Source: Saccharopolyspora phatthalungensis (GTDB lineage: Bacteria; Actinomycetota; Actinomycetes; Mycobacteriales; Pseudonocardiaceae). From it: 64,000 bases of DNA. Each line of letters opens with the position of its first letter. Position 1 is the first letter of the stretch. Below, piece by piece: positions 18,304 to 26,894 of the stretch. The notes below the pieces were generated by a model. It ran no database searches. It was given only the letters and a program-made list of their open reading frames with translations, and was not told where the DNA came from. Location of the stretch: positions 3,331,501-3,395,500 of the forward strand of contig NZ_JACHIW010000001.1 in assembly GCF_014203395.1 (NCBI RefSeq), in the 5' to 3' direction. Position numbers and translations under genes: made by a program.

Positions 18304-18783
18304 ATCATCTGACACCGCCCCCACGGCCCACGGCAGGGTGATCATGATCACGGCCGGGGAAGACGAAAAAGGTGGCCCCCGGCGGGTTCGATTGGTTCGT
18401 GACAACACAAAAACCTCGCGGCGCAGCACCCATTATGTACCAGGTCCAGCTGCCGGTCTCCACCCGCACGCTTCAGGTCGTCAGTGACCTGGTTTCCGCT
18501 CGCCGCAAGAAGATCGGCTCCCGCTGGCGCAAGGCACCCCCGGGTAAGCAGGCGATCATCGCGCTGGCGGTGCTGCGTCACGACCAGCGGCTGCTGGACA
18601 TGGCCGGCGGCAACGGCGTCTCGGCCTCCACGATCCGCCGGTGGGTCCTGGAAGTCATCGACCTGCTGGCCGCCCGCGCCCCCCGCCTGGACCGCGTGCT
18701 GGCCACCACCGTCCGCACCGGGGGCGAGGTGGTCCTGGCCGAACCTGGCCGTCGTGCATCACCCCCGCCGGCAAAAACCTCCG
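18304..18783 (+). pseudogene. Truncated IS5-family transposase, copy 3
   Basis: The coding part begins at 18,372 (MAPGGFDWFVTTQ) and resembles copy 1 through RAPRLDRVLA, then loses similarity just where the first catalytic Asp should be and runs into the group II intron fragment. The catalytic residues are missing, so it is inactive. Confidence 0.8.
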
Positions 18784-19188
18784 CAGGTCACCGGGCCGGG
18801 GAGGGCCTCCCCAGTTCCCGCCGCCACTATCTGAACGTTCCGCGCCCCATACGCCGGGCAGTCCCTCACGGCTGCAATCCAGGAACTACACCGCTTCCAT
18901 GGCCTTCACCCCGATTCCGAAGGGCTCGGCACCCCCTGCCACCACCCTCACGGGCGGCATGAGTAACGACGCCGCAGGCTTCGCTTCACGCTACCGACCG
19001 CTCAGTCGCTCCCCCTACAAGGGCTTTCGACACTGGGCTTCGACACCGCAGGTTTCCCCACGACACCGCCAGTCTGCTACCGGGCCTCCTGGCAACTACC
19101 CGGACCGGACTCACACCGGCAAGCGACGACGAGCTGACAACAGAACATCAACCTCCTACACGGTCAACCCCCTGTCTGCTGGGCGCAC
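18784..19188 (-). mobile_element. Group II intron 5' fragment, copy 1
   Basis: Read on the minus strand it starts GTGCGCCCAG, the consensus 5' end of bacterial group II introns, and continues for 405 bases of structured domain-I-like sequence. There is no reverse transcriptase ORF and no recognisable domain V. The same 405 bases occur at 33,719-34,123. The 5' exon side reads ..CCATTGAGCGTTTTC, matching the terminal region of the neighbouring IS5-type elements. Confidence 0.75.
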
Positions 19189-19214
19189 CGAAAACGCTCA
19201 ATGAAATCGCCGCC

Positions 19215-19530
19215 CCCCAGCGTCCGCCCCCAGGAAGTCGACCGTGGCGAGGTAGCAGCCCTCGTGGTCGTGCACTGGAAGACCGTGACCCCGGCCGGCA
19301 CGATCTTCAGCTCATTCACCACTCCCAGCTCACCCAACCTGCGGTGGAAGGCCACGCAGCCGGAGGCCGGGGTGAGCTCGTCCTCCGTGCCGACCCGGCT
19401 GAACACCGGCGGACACGACGAATCCATATAGGACATTGGTGAGGCGACGGACACCGCTCAGGTCCGAGAAACTCCTCGACCATCTCACCAATAGCCGGGA
19501 CCCCGAGGCCGATCACCGGAGCGCAGGATT
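19215..19530 (-). pseudogene. Alpha/beta-hydrolase C-terminal remnant
   Basis: The minus strand encodes MVEEFLGPE, then SCPPVFSRVGTEDELTP and LGVVNELKIVPAG, as in the C-terminal half of lipase/acetyl-esterase-type hydrolases. The expected end (VHDHEGCYLATVDFLG) is present but in another frame, so at least one frameshift has occurred. The N-terminal catalytic part is absent. Confidence 0.65.
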
Positions 19531-19542
19531 GCACACAAGCCA

Positions 19543-19586
19543 CAAAAAGCCCGCTGACCTGCGCTTATGCGCCCGGTCAGCGGGCT
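19543..19586 (-). terminator. Strong intrinsic terminator
   Basis: Perfect 12-bp stem AGCCCGCTGACC/GGTCAGCGGGCT with a TTTTTGTGG run on the minus strand. It directly follows a tRNA-3'-end-like sequence on that strand, as terminators do after tRNA genes. Confidence 0.8.
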
Positions 19587-19613
19587 CCTCCGGCTGTCGG
19601 GATTCGAACGCTC
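19587..19613 (-). other. tRNA 3'-end-like fragment, possible attachment-site remnant
   Basis: The minus strand reads GTTCGAATCCCGACAGCCGG, resembling the T-loop and acceptor 3' part of a tRNA, followed at once by a terminator. The matching 5' half of a tRNA is absent, and the T-stem does not pair with the bases upstream. Integrative elements often leave such a tRNA tail as an att site, but no integrase gene is seen nearby. From 19,614 to 19,853 I see nothing else. Confidence 0.4.
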
Positions 19614-19853
19614 GCCCCTCGACCCCAGTCAGGTCCTAAGAGGACAGCCGCTGGCGGAAACATCGAAACCGCTGGGAAACGCATCCGTTCGCAGCAGTCA
19701 CACAGCTTCACGCCAGTACGGCACCTCGCCCGTTCCGAGCGACCCTCAAGATGATTGAGGTTTCCGAAAAATCTCGCCACCCGCACACAGCGGTGACGAA
19801 AAGCCATCACATTCGGCAGCGGCATCTGGGGGCATAGGCGGCAAGCCCGCAGC

Positions 19854-20282
19854 TCACGAGAACCGGCTGACGAACCGCTTCTGCCAGGGGGTTTCCACCG
19901 CACGTTTCGAGTAGTTCTCGCGGACGTATGCAACGGCTTCGTGGTTGGGCACACCATCAAGCGCGACCAGACAGGCCAGCGCCGTGCCGGTACGTCCGAA
20001 CCCACCACCGCAGGCGATCTCGACCCGCTCGGTCTTCGCTCGCTCCAACAACTCACGCAGCGCCTCGGCGAAACCGGCGCGATCGGTTGGCAGCCAGAAA
20101 TCCGGCCAACGCAGCCAGCGGCTTTCCCAATCAACCTGCGGTGGCCGACGCCCACGCAAGTACAGGCCAAACTCAGGCTTCGGGCCGGGTGGGAGGTCGT
20201 TGCGCAGCCCACGCCCGCGAACAAGACGTTCGGATGGCAAGCGGAGCACTCCCGCCGTAGTGGGGTCCCAAGTGGCATTCAT
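19854..20282 (-). CDS. Tyrosine/dual-specificity phosphatase-like protein
   Basis: A 142-residue protein with the cysteine phosphatase loop C-x5-R as ACGGGFGRTGTALAC near residue 90 and an upstream WPDFWLPTD segment that may supply the general acid. It overlaps the P450 stop by four bases (ATGA), so it is the last gene of the minus-strand operon of the terpenoid cluster. Substrates of this fold range from phosphoproteins to small phosphates; in this setting it might remove phosphate from a pathway intermediate (inference). Confidence 0.7.
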   Translation of the reverse strand: MNATWDPTTAGVLRLPSERLVRGRGLRNDLPPGPKPEFGLYLRGRRPPQVDWESRWLRWPDFWLPTDRAGFAEALRELLERAKTERVEIACGGGFGRTGTALACLVALDGVPNHEAVAYVRENYSKRAVETPWQKRFVSRFS

Positions 20283-21541
20283 CGTTCGAGATTATCCTTC
20301 CCGCGATCACTTAGCAGAGTCGACCTACCACGAAGCGTAACCGGTAGTGTTACCAGCTGTCTCATGCCTGGCACGGAAGCCCATCTCGGATCACCCACCA
20401 AGGCCACGTCGGGGAAGCGATTGAACAAGGAGCGCAAGGCCACCTCGCACTCCTGCCTCGCCAGCAGTGCCCCAAGGCAGTGATGCGGCCCAACGCCGAA
20501 ACCGATGTTGTTCTTCTGCGGGCGCGTCACGTCGAACCGCTCTGGGTCGTCGAATACGCGCGGATCGCGATTCGCCGAGACGAGAATGGTCTGCACGGCT
20601 TCGCCTCGCCGAATCAGCTGCCCGCCGACCACTACGTCCGCGGCGGCGTAGCGCAGCTGCGTGATCAGGATCGAAGCTGACCAACGCACGAGCTCCTGAA
20701 CCGCGCTCGTCCACCGGCTAGGGTCTTCCCGCAAGAGCGATAACTGCTCGGGGTGTGTGAGCAGCGCCTGAACGCCATTGCCAATCAGATGGGCGGTGGT
20801 CTCGTGACCTGCCGTCGCCAGCGACAGGATCATCGTTACCAGCTCGACTTCAGAGAGCCGGTCCCCGCTTTCATCGCGAGCCCCGAGCAGTTCGGTGACC
20901 AGGTCGTCGGCGGGTTCGGCACGGCGCGACCGCACCAGGCGGTGGGTGTAAGCGACCAGCTCCCGAGCCGCTTCGCCTTTGGATTCCGGCGTAATAGAGG
21001 TGAGTGCGGAACCCGCGCTGCGCCACAGCTCCCGGTCCCGCTCGGGCACGCCGACCAGCTCACAAATCACTGTGATCGGCAGGGGGTAGGCGAACTCCGG
21101 GATCAGATCCGGCGTGTCGTCGAGCCCGTCGAGCAGGCCGGCGGCGATGGCCGCTACCCGCGGACGCATCGCCTGCACCCGTTTGCCGGTAAATGCCCGC
21201 GATACCAGTCTGCGCAGCCGGGCGTGGTGCACGCCGTCGAGGTCCAGCACCGATTCGGTGATGTACGGCAGCAGTTCGGCCGGGATGTCGAGCATCACCA
21301 GCATTCGTTCCCGGTTCTCGTTAACATTGAGCCCCGGAACCGACGCAGGATTGTTCACGAATCGCGGGTCACCGAGCACGGCGCGCACCTCGTCGTGCCG
21401 GCTGACGTACCAGGCGGGAGCGCCCTCGGCGGTTCTCCCGCGCACTACCGGTGCCTGTTCACGCAGCTGGTTGAAACCGCCATATGGGTCGGCCACGAGT
21501 TCCGGATCGAGAATGCTGGGTCCGGCGGGAGTTGTGGTCAT
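20279..21541 (-). CDS. Cytochrome P450 monooxygenase
   Basis: A 420-residue bacterial class I P450. The I-helix has ATAGHETTAHL (about 243-252), the K-helix ExxR is Glu283-Arg286, and the heme loop is FGVGPHHCLGALLAR with Cys355 as ligand. It probably hydroxylates or epoxidises the terpenoid skeleton. No dedicated ferredoxin or reductase gene lies in the cluster, so redox partners must come from elsewhere. Confidence 0.95.
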   Translation of the reverse strand: MTTTPAGPSILDPELVADPYGGFNQLREQAPVVRGRTAEGAPAWYVSRHDEVRAVLGDPRFVNNPASVPGLNVNENRERMLVMLDIPAELLPYITESVLDLDGVHHARLRRLVSRAFTGKRVQAMRPRVAAIAAGLLDGLDDTPDLIPEFAYPLPITVICELVGVPERDRELWRSAGSALTSITPESKGEAARELVAYTHRLVRSRRAEPADDLVTELLGARDESGDRLSEVELVTMILSLATAGHETTAHLIGNGVQALLTHPEQLSLLREDPSRWTSAVQELVRWSASILITQLRYAAADVVVGGQLIRRGEAVQTILVSANRDPRVFDDPERFDVTRPQKNNIGFGVGPHHCLGALLARQECEVALRSLFNRFPDVALVGDPRWASVPGMRQLVTLPVTLRGRSTLLSDRGKDNLER

Positions 21542-21556
21542 GACTTCTCCAGACTT

Positions 21557-21877
21557 TCAGTGGGAGCCGGTCAGGTTGAGCGTCACGACACCTCCGATGA
21601 TCAGCAGGACTCCGGCGGCCTTTGCCGCGGTGAGTGGCTCCTTCATCGCGACGATCCCGACGATGCAGACTGCTGCGGTTCCGACGCCCGACCAGACCGC
21701 GTACGCGACGCTGACTTCGAGCTTCTTGAGCGCCAGGGCGAGCAGTGCGAACGACGTCAGGTAGCCGACCGCCACAACCACGCTCGGCAGCGGCTTGCTA
21801 AAACCATGACTCAGCTTCAACGCGGTAGTAGCGACCACCTCCGCAGCGATGGCGCCGAGCAAGAGCACCCATACCAT
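21557..21877 (-). CDS. Small multidrug resistance (SMR) transporter
   Basis: A 106-residue, four-helix membrane protein beginning MVWVLLLGAIAAEVVATTALKL, with the conserved membrane Glu in the first helix (AIAAEV) used for proton-coupled drug export, and YAVWSGVGTAAV in the third helix region. In this operon it may export the product or an intermediate. Its stop lies 15 bases before the P450 start. Confidence 0.9.
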   Translation of the reverse strand: MVWVLLLGAIAAEVVATTALKLSHGFSKPLPSVVVAVGYLTSFALLALALKKLEVSVAYAVWSGVGTAAVCIVGIVAMKEPLTAAKAAGVLLIIGGVVTLNLTGSH

Positions 21878-21881
21878 GCGT

Positions 21882-22604
21882 TCAGAACCTCCGCCACGGT
21901 GACAGCCCCTGCTGCCTGATTCGCTGGTGCAGCAATCCGATGTAGACGATGTCGACGATGAAGACCACCAGGTACAGGAGGTTGATCAACGGTGTCAGCG
22001 GGTACTCGCTGTGGGTAACCGAGCCCGCCAGGAAGGACCACAGGCTCTCCGGTACCGGTTGCGTCTGGCTGGTGGTTACCGTGAGCGCGGTGGCAATCCA
22101 GGCGAAAAGGGTGCCCAACCACTTCCCCACCGCGATGTACATCGACTGTCCCGCAATGCTGTCCCGCCGCAGGAACATCGCGACGAACAGGATCGACATC
22201 ATGAAGTTGATACCGAAACCGGTGTATTCACCGAGCGGGTCATTGAACTCCAGGAATGCCAGGTACACCACGGGAAAGGCGATGGCGATCGCGACGACCA
22301 CGATGAGCCTGAAGTACTTGCGAACCAGCGGCGCAGCGAAGTCCTTGGCGCCGTACTTGAACACCTGCCAGGCGATGACCAAGTCAATGAAGAAGCAAGG
22401 TATGCTTAATATGTGAATGTGGTCGGCCAACGGATCGAGGATGAATCCGTAGATCGACTCCCACGACAGGTTGGCAGCCAGCGCAGCCACCGGCATACCG
22501 AACGATCCATCTTGGAACCCGCGGTAAATGATCCCAAGGTAGGCGATAGCCCAGAAAACCACGCAGAGCACGCCGGCGGCGATCACTATTGTCGGGTCGG
22601 TCAA
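21882..22604 (-). CDS. Pyr4-type integral-membrane terpene cyclase
   Basis: A 240-residue protein with about seven predicted membrane segments. It matches the Pyr4/PaxB membrane cyclase pattern: GFQDGSFGMP, then ANLSWESIYG with Glu49, and late FIVDIVYIG with Asp218. Fungal Pyr4 uses an equivalent Glu/Asp pair to protonate an epoxide or alkene and cyclise a prenyl chain. Bacterial relatives occur in meroterpenoid and diterpenoid clusters. It overlaps the stop of the upstream gene by four bases. Assignment rests on motif and topology rather than overall similarity. Confidence 0.75.
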   Translation of the reverse strand: MTDPTIVIAAGVLCVVFWAIAYLGIIYRGFQDGSFGMPVAALAANLSWESIYGFILDPLADHIHILSIPCFFIDLVIAWQVFKYGAKDFAAPLVRKYFRLIVVVAIAIAFPVVYLAFLEFNDPLGEYTGFGINFMMSILFVAMFLRRDSIAGQSMYIAVGKWLGTLFAWIATALTVTTSQTQPVPESLWSFLAGSVTHSEYPLTPLINLLYLVVFIVDIVYIGLLHQRIRQQGLSPWRRF

Positions 22605-23428
22605 GGCACCTCCGTCCAGATTGGAGAGAGATACCCGTCCTGCGGCAGAGGCGCGGGAATCGCGCTGGTCAGCTTGCCGTAGCGCTTCGCGCAGAGCGAC
22701 GCCAGCTTCATCTGCCGGGCACGCGGAAATCGTTCGAGCTCGGCGCGGAACATCGCTTCATAGCGCTCGATCTCGGCCCGCATGCGCGTGGGCGCTTCAG
22801 CGCCGTAGAGCTTGACGAATACCGCGTAGGTGTTGAACTTCTTGTCCACGAGGTCACGCGGGTAGTGCGCGAGGTCGTTCGCGAGGTCGGCCAGCACCTC
22901 GACCGGCCACAGCAACCGGAGCAAGTGGTCGTCCACGGGTTGGCGCAGGAGCGCAAAAACCATGCCGTGCAACAGGCGCACGTCGGACGGCCGCAGCTCG
23001 GCCAACCGCATAGCCTCAGCGTGCCCCAGCACTCCGTTCGAAGTGACCCGGTTCTCGATGCGGACGTACTGCTCGGCGGCCTCGATCTGCTTCGCCACCG
23101 CGTCGTTGTAGGCCCGCATTCGGCGCAGGAGCGCGACGAACTTCGCCTTGTATTCGTGCAGCGCGACGTAGTCCTGGTTCCGCGCGGTATCTAGATCGAC
23201 GGCGCGCGCCCCCTCGGTGATGGCGTCGACCTGGTACACCAAATGCTCGATCAGCAGCAGCGGCAACGCGCAGCGGAGGCGCTGCGCGACTGTCAGTCCG
23301 TTCGCCGGGAAGTACAACGCCAAGACGTAGTCGCCAAATATGCGGAAGGCTTTACTGGAGACCACGCACGACGCCTGGAGCCTGCTGCGCAGCACACTCA
23401 CGGCAGACGTCAACGCGGACCCGCTCAC
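22601..23428 (-). CDS. Unrecognised helical protein, possible class I terpene-synthase-like
   Basis: 275 residues, mostly helical, no membrane segments. Two acidic patches could bind Mg-diphosphate: YQVDAITEG (Asp68, Glu72) and ANDLAHYPRD (Asn184-Asp192). The latter resembles the NSE/DTE motif N-D-x-x-S-x3-E of class I terpene synthases, with His and Asp replacing Ser and Glu. The spacing (about 116 residues) is shorter than usual and no DDxxD is present. It is first in the operon with the membrane cyclase. It could be a new prenyl-diphosphate-processing enzyme or an unrelated protein. The GTG start is uncertain; an internal GTG at residue 22 is possible. Confidence 0.5.
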   Translation of the reverse strand: MSGSALTSAVSVLRSRLQASCVVSSKAFRIFGDYVLALYFPANGLTVAQRLRCALPLLLIEHLVYQVDAITEGARAVDLDTARNQDYVALHEYKAKFVALLRRMRAYNDAVAKQIEAAEQYVRIENRVTSNGVLGHAEAMRLAELRPSDVRLLHGMVFALLRQPVDDHLLRLLWPVEVLADLANDLAHYPRDLVDKKFNTYAVFVKLYGAEAPTRMRAEIERYEAMFRAELERFPRARQMKLASLCAKRYGKLTSAIPAPLPQDGYLSPIWTEVP

Positions 23429-23821
23429 GACTTTGCCGCAACCAGGGAAGAATCAAAGGAATAGCGCACAGCAACCGCCCAAATCACGAGAACAGCGTCG
23501 GCACGCAGATTTATTACACATGACCGACCTGGAACCCCCTTCCATTACGATCAATACGGCGCCAGCATACTACGCGATCATGACGGCGCGCTACGGAAAT
23601 ATGCGACAGCTTTAAGTTCACCCAATTGCCCCAAGGTGGGACTCTCGACCCCGTGGCCGGACAAAAGAGTCACGAGAACCTTTACGCTCGCCTGCGCGCG
23701 AGCCAACTGGTTATAGGCGAACCCCGGTTGCGCTCCTACCCAAACGGAGCATTGCTGATGCTGACCATCCGGTGGTAATTTCCAGGTCCCAGGGGAATAG
23801 ATCCGTTGGGGGACGTGAACA
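23429..23821. promoter_or_regulatory. Divergent promoter region of the terpenoid cluster
   Basis: 393 bases between the two divergent operons, AT-richer than either side around 23,450-23,610. Both operons must be driven from here. No confident -35/-10 pair, operator or hairpin was picked out. Short open frames in it lack ribosome sites and are not called. Confidence 0.5.
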
Positions 23822-24721
23822 GTGGGCACCGTTGCAGAATTTGACCTGTCAGCCTATCTGATTTCCAAAGCGGCTCTTATCACAGCAGAGCTGGAGCAGG
23901 CCGTTCCGGTCGGCTACCCGACAACTGTCTTCGAATCCATGCGCTATTCGCTGCTCTCCGGCGGCAAGCGCCTCCGGCCCGCTTTGTGCCTTGCGAGTTG
24001 CGATATCGTCGGCGGCGACCCGAGCGCCGCGATGCCCACTGCGTGCGGTCTTGAGATGCTGCACACCGCCTCGCTGATCCATGATGATCTACCGGCGATG
24101 GACAACGACGACTACCGGCGCGGAAAACCCTCCAATCACAAGGTTTTTGGCGATGGCATAGCCGTGCTCACCGGTGATGCGCTCTGGTCTTACGCGCTGG
24201 AGTTCATTCTCCTCAACACGCGGCAAGTACCGGCCGAGCGGCTGCTGCGGGTGCTGCACACGTTGATCAATCGTGTCGGAGTCGATGGCTTGGTGGGCGG
24301 CCAGGTAGTCGACATCCAGCACGAGGGCATCGAGGAAATCGACTTGCCAACAGTCGACTACATCCATGCGCACAAGACCGGTTCGATGATCGATGCGGCC
24401 GTGGTGACCGGCGCGATCATCGGCGGAGCAAGCGAGGACGTGATCGCTCGGATGTCGCGCTATGCCCGCAAGATCGGGATCGCTTTTCAGATCATCGACG
24501 ATGTCCTCGACGGCACGGCCAGCCAACAGCAGCTGGGAAAGACACCGAACAAAGACGAGCGGGCGCACAAGGCCACCTATCCCCGGCTCGTCGGCATCGC
24601 CGAGTCTACCCGCAGGGCACGAGAGCTGGTGGACTCGGCCAAAAAGGAGCTCGATTCGTTCGGCGATCGCGCGACCCTGCTCTTGGCGATAGCCGACCAC
24701 ATCTGTACGCGGAAGAGTTGA
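23822..24721 (+). CDS. Polyprenyl diphosphate synthase, probably GGPP synthase
   Basis: 299 residues. It has the first Asp-rich motif in HDDLPAMDNDDYRRGKPSNH and the second in FQIIDDVLD. Condenses IPP with an allylic diphosphate. The first motif has the two-residue insertion (DDxxxxD) and a small Ala at the fifth position before it (HTASLIHDD), where farnesyl synthases have an aromatic residue. This favours geranylgeranyl diphosphate as product. First gene of the plus-strand operon, it supplies the precursor for the cyclase. GTG start; GGGGGAC upstream. Confidence 0.92.
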   Translation: MGTVAEFDLSAYLISKAALITAELEQAVPVGYPTTVFESMRYSLLSGGKRLRPALCLASCDIVGGDPSAAMPTACGLEMLHTASLIHDDLPAMDNDDYRRGKPSNHKVFGDGIAVLTGDALWSYALEFILLNTRQVPAERLLRVLHTLINRVGVDGLVGGQVVDIQHEGIEEIDLPTVDYIHAHKTGSMIDAAVVTGAIIGGASEDVIARMSRYARKIGIAFQIIDDVLDGTASQQQLGKTPNKDERAHKATYPRLVGIAESTRRARELVDSAKKELDSFGDRATLLLAIADHICTRKS

Positions 24722-24723
24722 TC

Positions 24724-25836
24724 ATGACGAGGGAGCAGCAGGAGACCCAGGTCGAGCGGGGTCAGCGCACGGCGCTGCCGCTTAGTCCCAACGGCCTCAA
24801 TCTCGCCGCCAGTTGGTATGTTGCGCTGGCCTCGCACGAACTGCGCCGCAAGCCAAAACCGCTCACGCTGTTCGGCTTGCCCCTAGTGGCCTGGCGCGAC
24901 CAGGTGGGCAATCCCGTCATCATGCCGCGGTTCTGCCCGCACATGGGAGCGAGCCTTGCGCTGGGCGAAGTCGTCGACGGGATGCTGCGCTGCCCCTTCC
25001 ACAAGTGGGGATTTGACGCGTCGGGGTCGTGTGCGTCGATTCCGGGGGTGGATAAGATTCCGCCGACCGCGCGTCTATCACCATATCCGGTCAACGAGCG
25101 CTACGGACATATCTGGGTTTGGTACGGCAGCGCCGAACCGATGTTCCCGCTGCCAGATTTTCGCGCGCTGGAGGACGACCGCGACGCCTATGTCGGCTTT
25201 CGGTTCAATGATCGCACCGACGGGACAGTGCGCCAGCTGCTGGAGAACGGCATCGACTACTTCCATTTCATGGCTTTGCACGGGATGAACATGGACCCGG
25301 TCCGCTTCAAACTGCTGCACGATCCAGTTGACGCGGCGGACAACGGCCGCCCGATCTCCCGCGAGGCATGGTTCGGCGTATGGCTCGAGGGCTCGCTCAA
25401 GATCTGGAAGCCGTGGCAGAACCCGACCGGATGGGTGCACAACGTGGTGACCACCTTCAACGAAGGCACGACCTTCCAACTCCTCGTCGACGGCTGGCCG
25501 GGTGGGCAGCGATTTACGACCTACATCGACGGCCAAGAAATGTCGAAGGTGCTGATGGGGACGACTCCGACCGCACCATACCGAACAGCCCAGCGCGGGT
25601 GGGCCGGAGTGCGAAAGACCAACAAGCATTGGAAGACGTTCCTCCGCCTCTTGCTTTTCTACGCGCAGAACCGCGGCGGCACGAGGCAGGACATCCCGAT
25701 CTACAACACCTCCGCGACCGGCCGTCCCGCTACCTACATCAAATATGACAGCGCCTTGATCAAGTGGCGGCGCTACTACCAGTCGTGGGTGGACCACGCA
25801 CAGCCCGCACGGCAGCGCGCAGGTGAGTGCACATGA
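24724..25836 (+). CDS. Rieske oxygenase 1
   Basis: 370 residues. The N-terminal Rieske [2Fe-2S] domain has Cys71-Pro-His73 and Cys90-Pro-Phe-His93. The catalytic domain has the mononuclear iron pattern ENGIDYFHFMALHG (His181, His186). The pattern resembles sterol- and ring-hydroxylating monooxygenases of the KshA/Neverland type, so a polycyclic terpenoid is a plausible substrate. ATG lies two bases after the GGPP synthase stop. A reductase partner is not in the cluster. Confidence 0.88.
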   Translation: MTREQQETQVERGQRTALPLSPNGLNLAASWYVALASHELRRKPKPLTLFGLPLVAWRDQVGNPVIMPRFCPHMGASLALGEVVDGMLRCPFHKWGFDASGSCASIPGVDKIPPTARLSPYPVNERYGHIWVWYGSAEPMFPLPDFRALEDDRDAYVGFRFNDRTDGTVRQLLENGIDYFHFMALHGMNMDPVRFKLLHDPVDAADNGRPISREAWFGVWLEGSLKIWKPWQNPTGWVHNVVTTFNEGTTFQLLVDGWPGGQRFTTYIDGQEMSKVLMGTTPTAPYRTAQRGWAGVRKTNKHWKTFLRLLLFYAQNRGGTRQDIPIYNTSATGRPATYIKYDSALIKWRRYYQSWVDHAQPARQRAGECT

Positions 25837-26894
25837 GGGCCGGAATCGTCGCCGGAGAGCAGGATCCGTCCCTGCGAATGGGCTTGGCCGCAGGATGGTA
25901 CGTGGCGTTGCGCGCTACGGAATTGGGCCGCAAACCTCGCGCTCTTGAGTTGTTCGGCCGTCATCTGGTGGCCTGGCGCGGCTCCGAGGGACGGGCGGTG
26001 GTGATGCCTCGGTATTGCCCGCACCTGAGCGCTGATCTAGCATTGGGCACGGTGGTTGACGGCGCCCTCCGGTGCCCATTCCACCACTGGCGGTTCGCGA
26101 CCGAAGGCACCTGCGTCGAAATCCCCGGCGTGAAACGCATTCCGCCGGCGGCGAGCCGCAGGCCGTATCCGGTAGTCGAGCGCTACGGGCTGATCTGGGT
26201 CTGGTACGGCGGCGCCGTAGCGGATTACTCACTCGCCGATGTGCCCGCGCTAGAGGCCGACCGAGAGAAGTACTGGATCTATCCCTTCCGCAACGCCACG
26301 CCGGCGCCGCCTCGGCGGATACTTGAGAACGCATTCGACAATTACCACTTCATGACACTGCACGGCGTGCGATCCAACGAACCCCTCGAATTGCGGATGC
26401 TGCGTCGCCCGACGGAGGCGGCCGAAAATGGTCCGCCGATTGCAGTCGATGCGTGGCTTGGCGCCTTGCTTCAGTCACATGACCTCCTCCTGCCCAAAGC
26501 ACTGACCGCGATGGGCATCAACGGCAAGCAGTTCAGCTTGTTGGTGGACGGTTGGCCTGGTGGGCAACGGCTCACCTTTTACCTCGATGGCGAAGTGGTT
26601 GCGAAGGAACTGCTCGGTATCACACCGATCGCCGCTGGCCGCACCATCTTCCAGGGTTGGTCGCTGGTGCGCCGGACCGGCAGCAAGCTCCGCGACGTGG
26701 GCGCGTACTTGATGTACCGCGGGCAGCACTGGCTCGGCACCCGCGAGGACCTGAAGATCTACCGCAACGCCGAGGTCACCGGCGAAGGAATCCCGGTCCT
26801 ATACGACCAGAGCGTGCTGAAGTTCCGCAGGCACTACCAAGAGTGGGTAGCACGGGCTGAGCGTGCCGAGCGAACGGAGTCGTTGAGCTCATGA
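25833..26894 (+). CDS. Rieske oxygenase 2
   Basis: 353 residues, paralogous to the genes on both sides. Rieske ligands lie in YCPHLSADLAL and LRCPFHHWRF; the iron site lies in ENAFDNYHFMTLHG. Starts at an ATGA overlap with oxygenase 1. All metal ligands are kept, so it should be active. Probably acts on a different position or oxidation state of the same skeleton than its neighbours (inference). Confidence 0.88.
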   Translation: MRAGIVAGEQDPSLRMGLAAGWYVALRATELGRKPRALELFGRHLVAWRGSEGRAVVMPRYCPHLSADLALGTVVDGALRCPFHHWRFATEGTCVEIPGVKRIPPAASRRPYPVVERYGLIWVWYGGAVADYSLADVPALEADREKYWIYPFRNATPAPPRRILENAFDNYHFMTLHGVRSNEPLELRMLRRPTEAAENGPPIAVDAWLGALLQSHDLLLPKALTAMGINGKQFSLLVDGWPGGQRLTFYLDGEVVAKELLGITPIAAGRTIFQGWSLVRRTGSKLRDVGAYLMYRGQHWLGTREDLKIYRNAEVTGEGIPVLYDQSVLKFRRHYQEWVARAERAERTESLSS

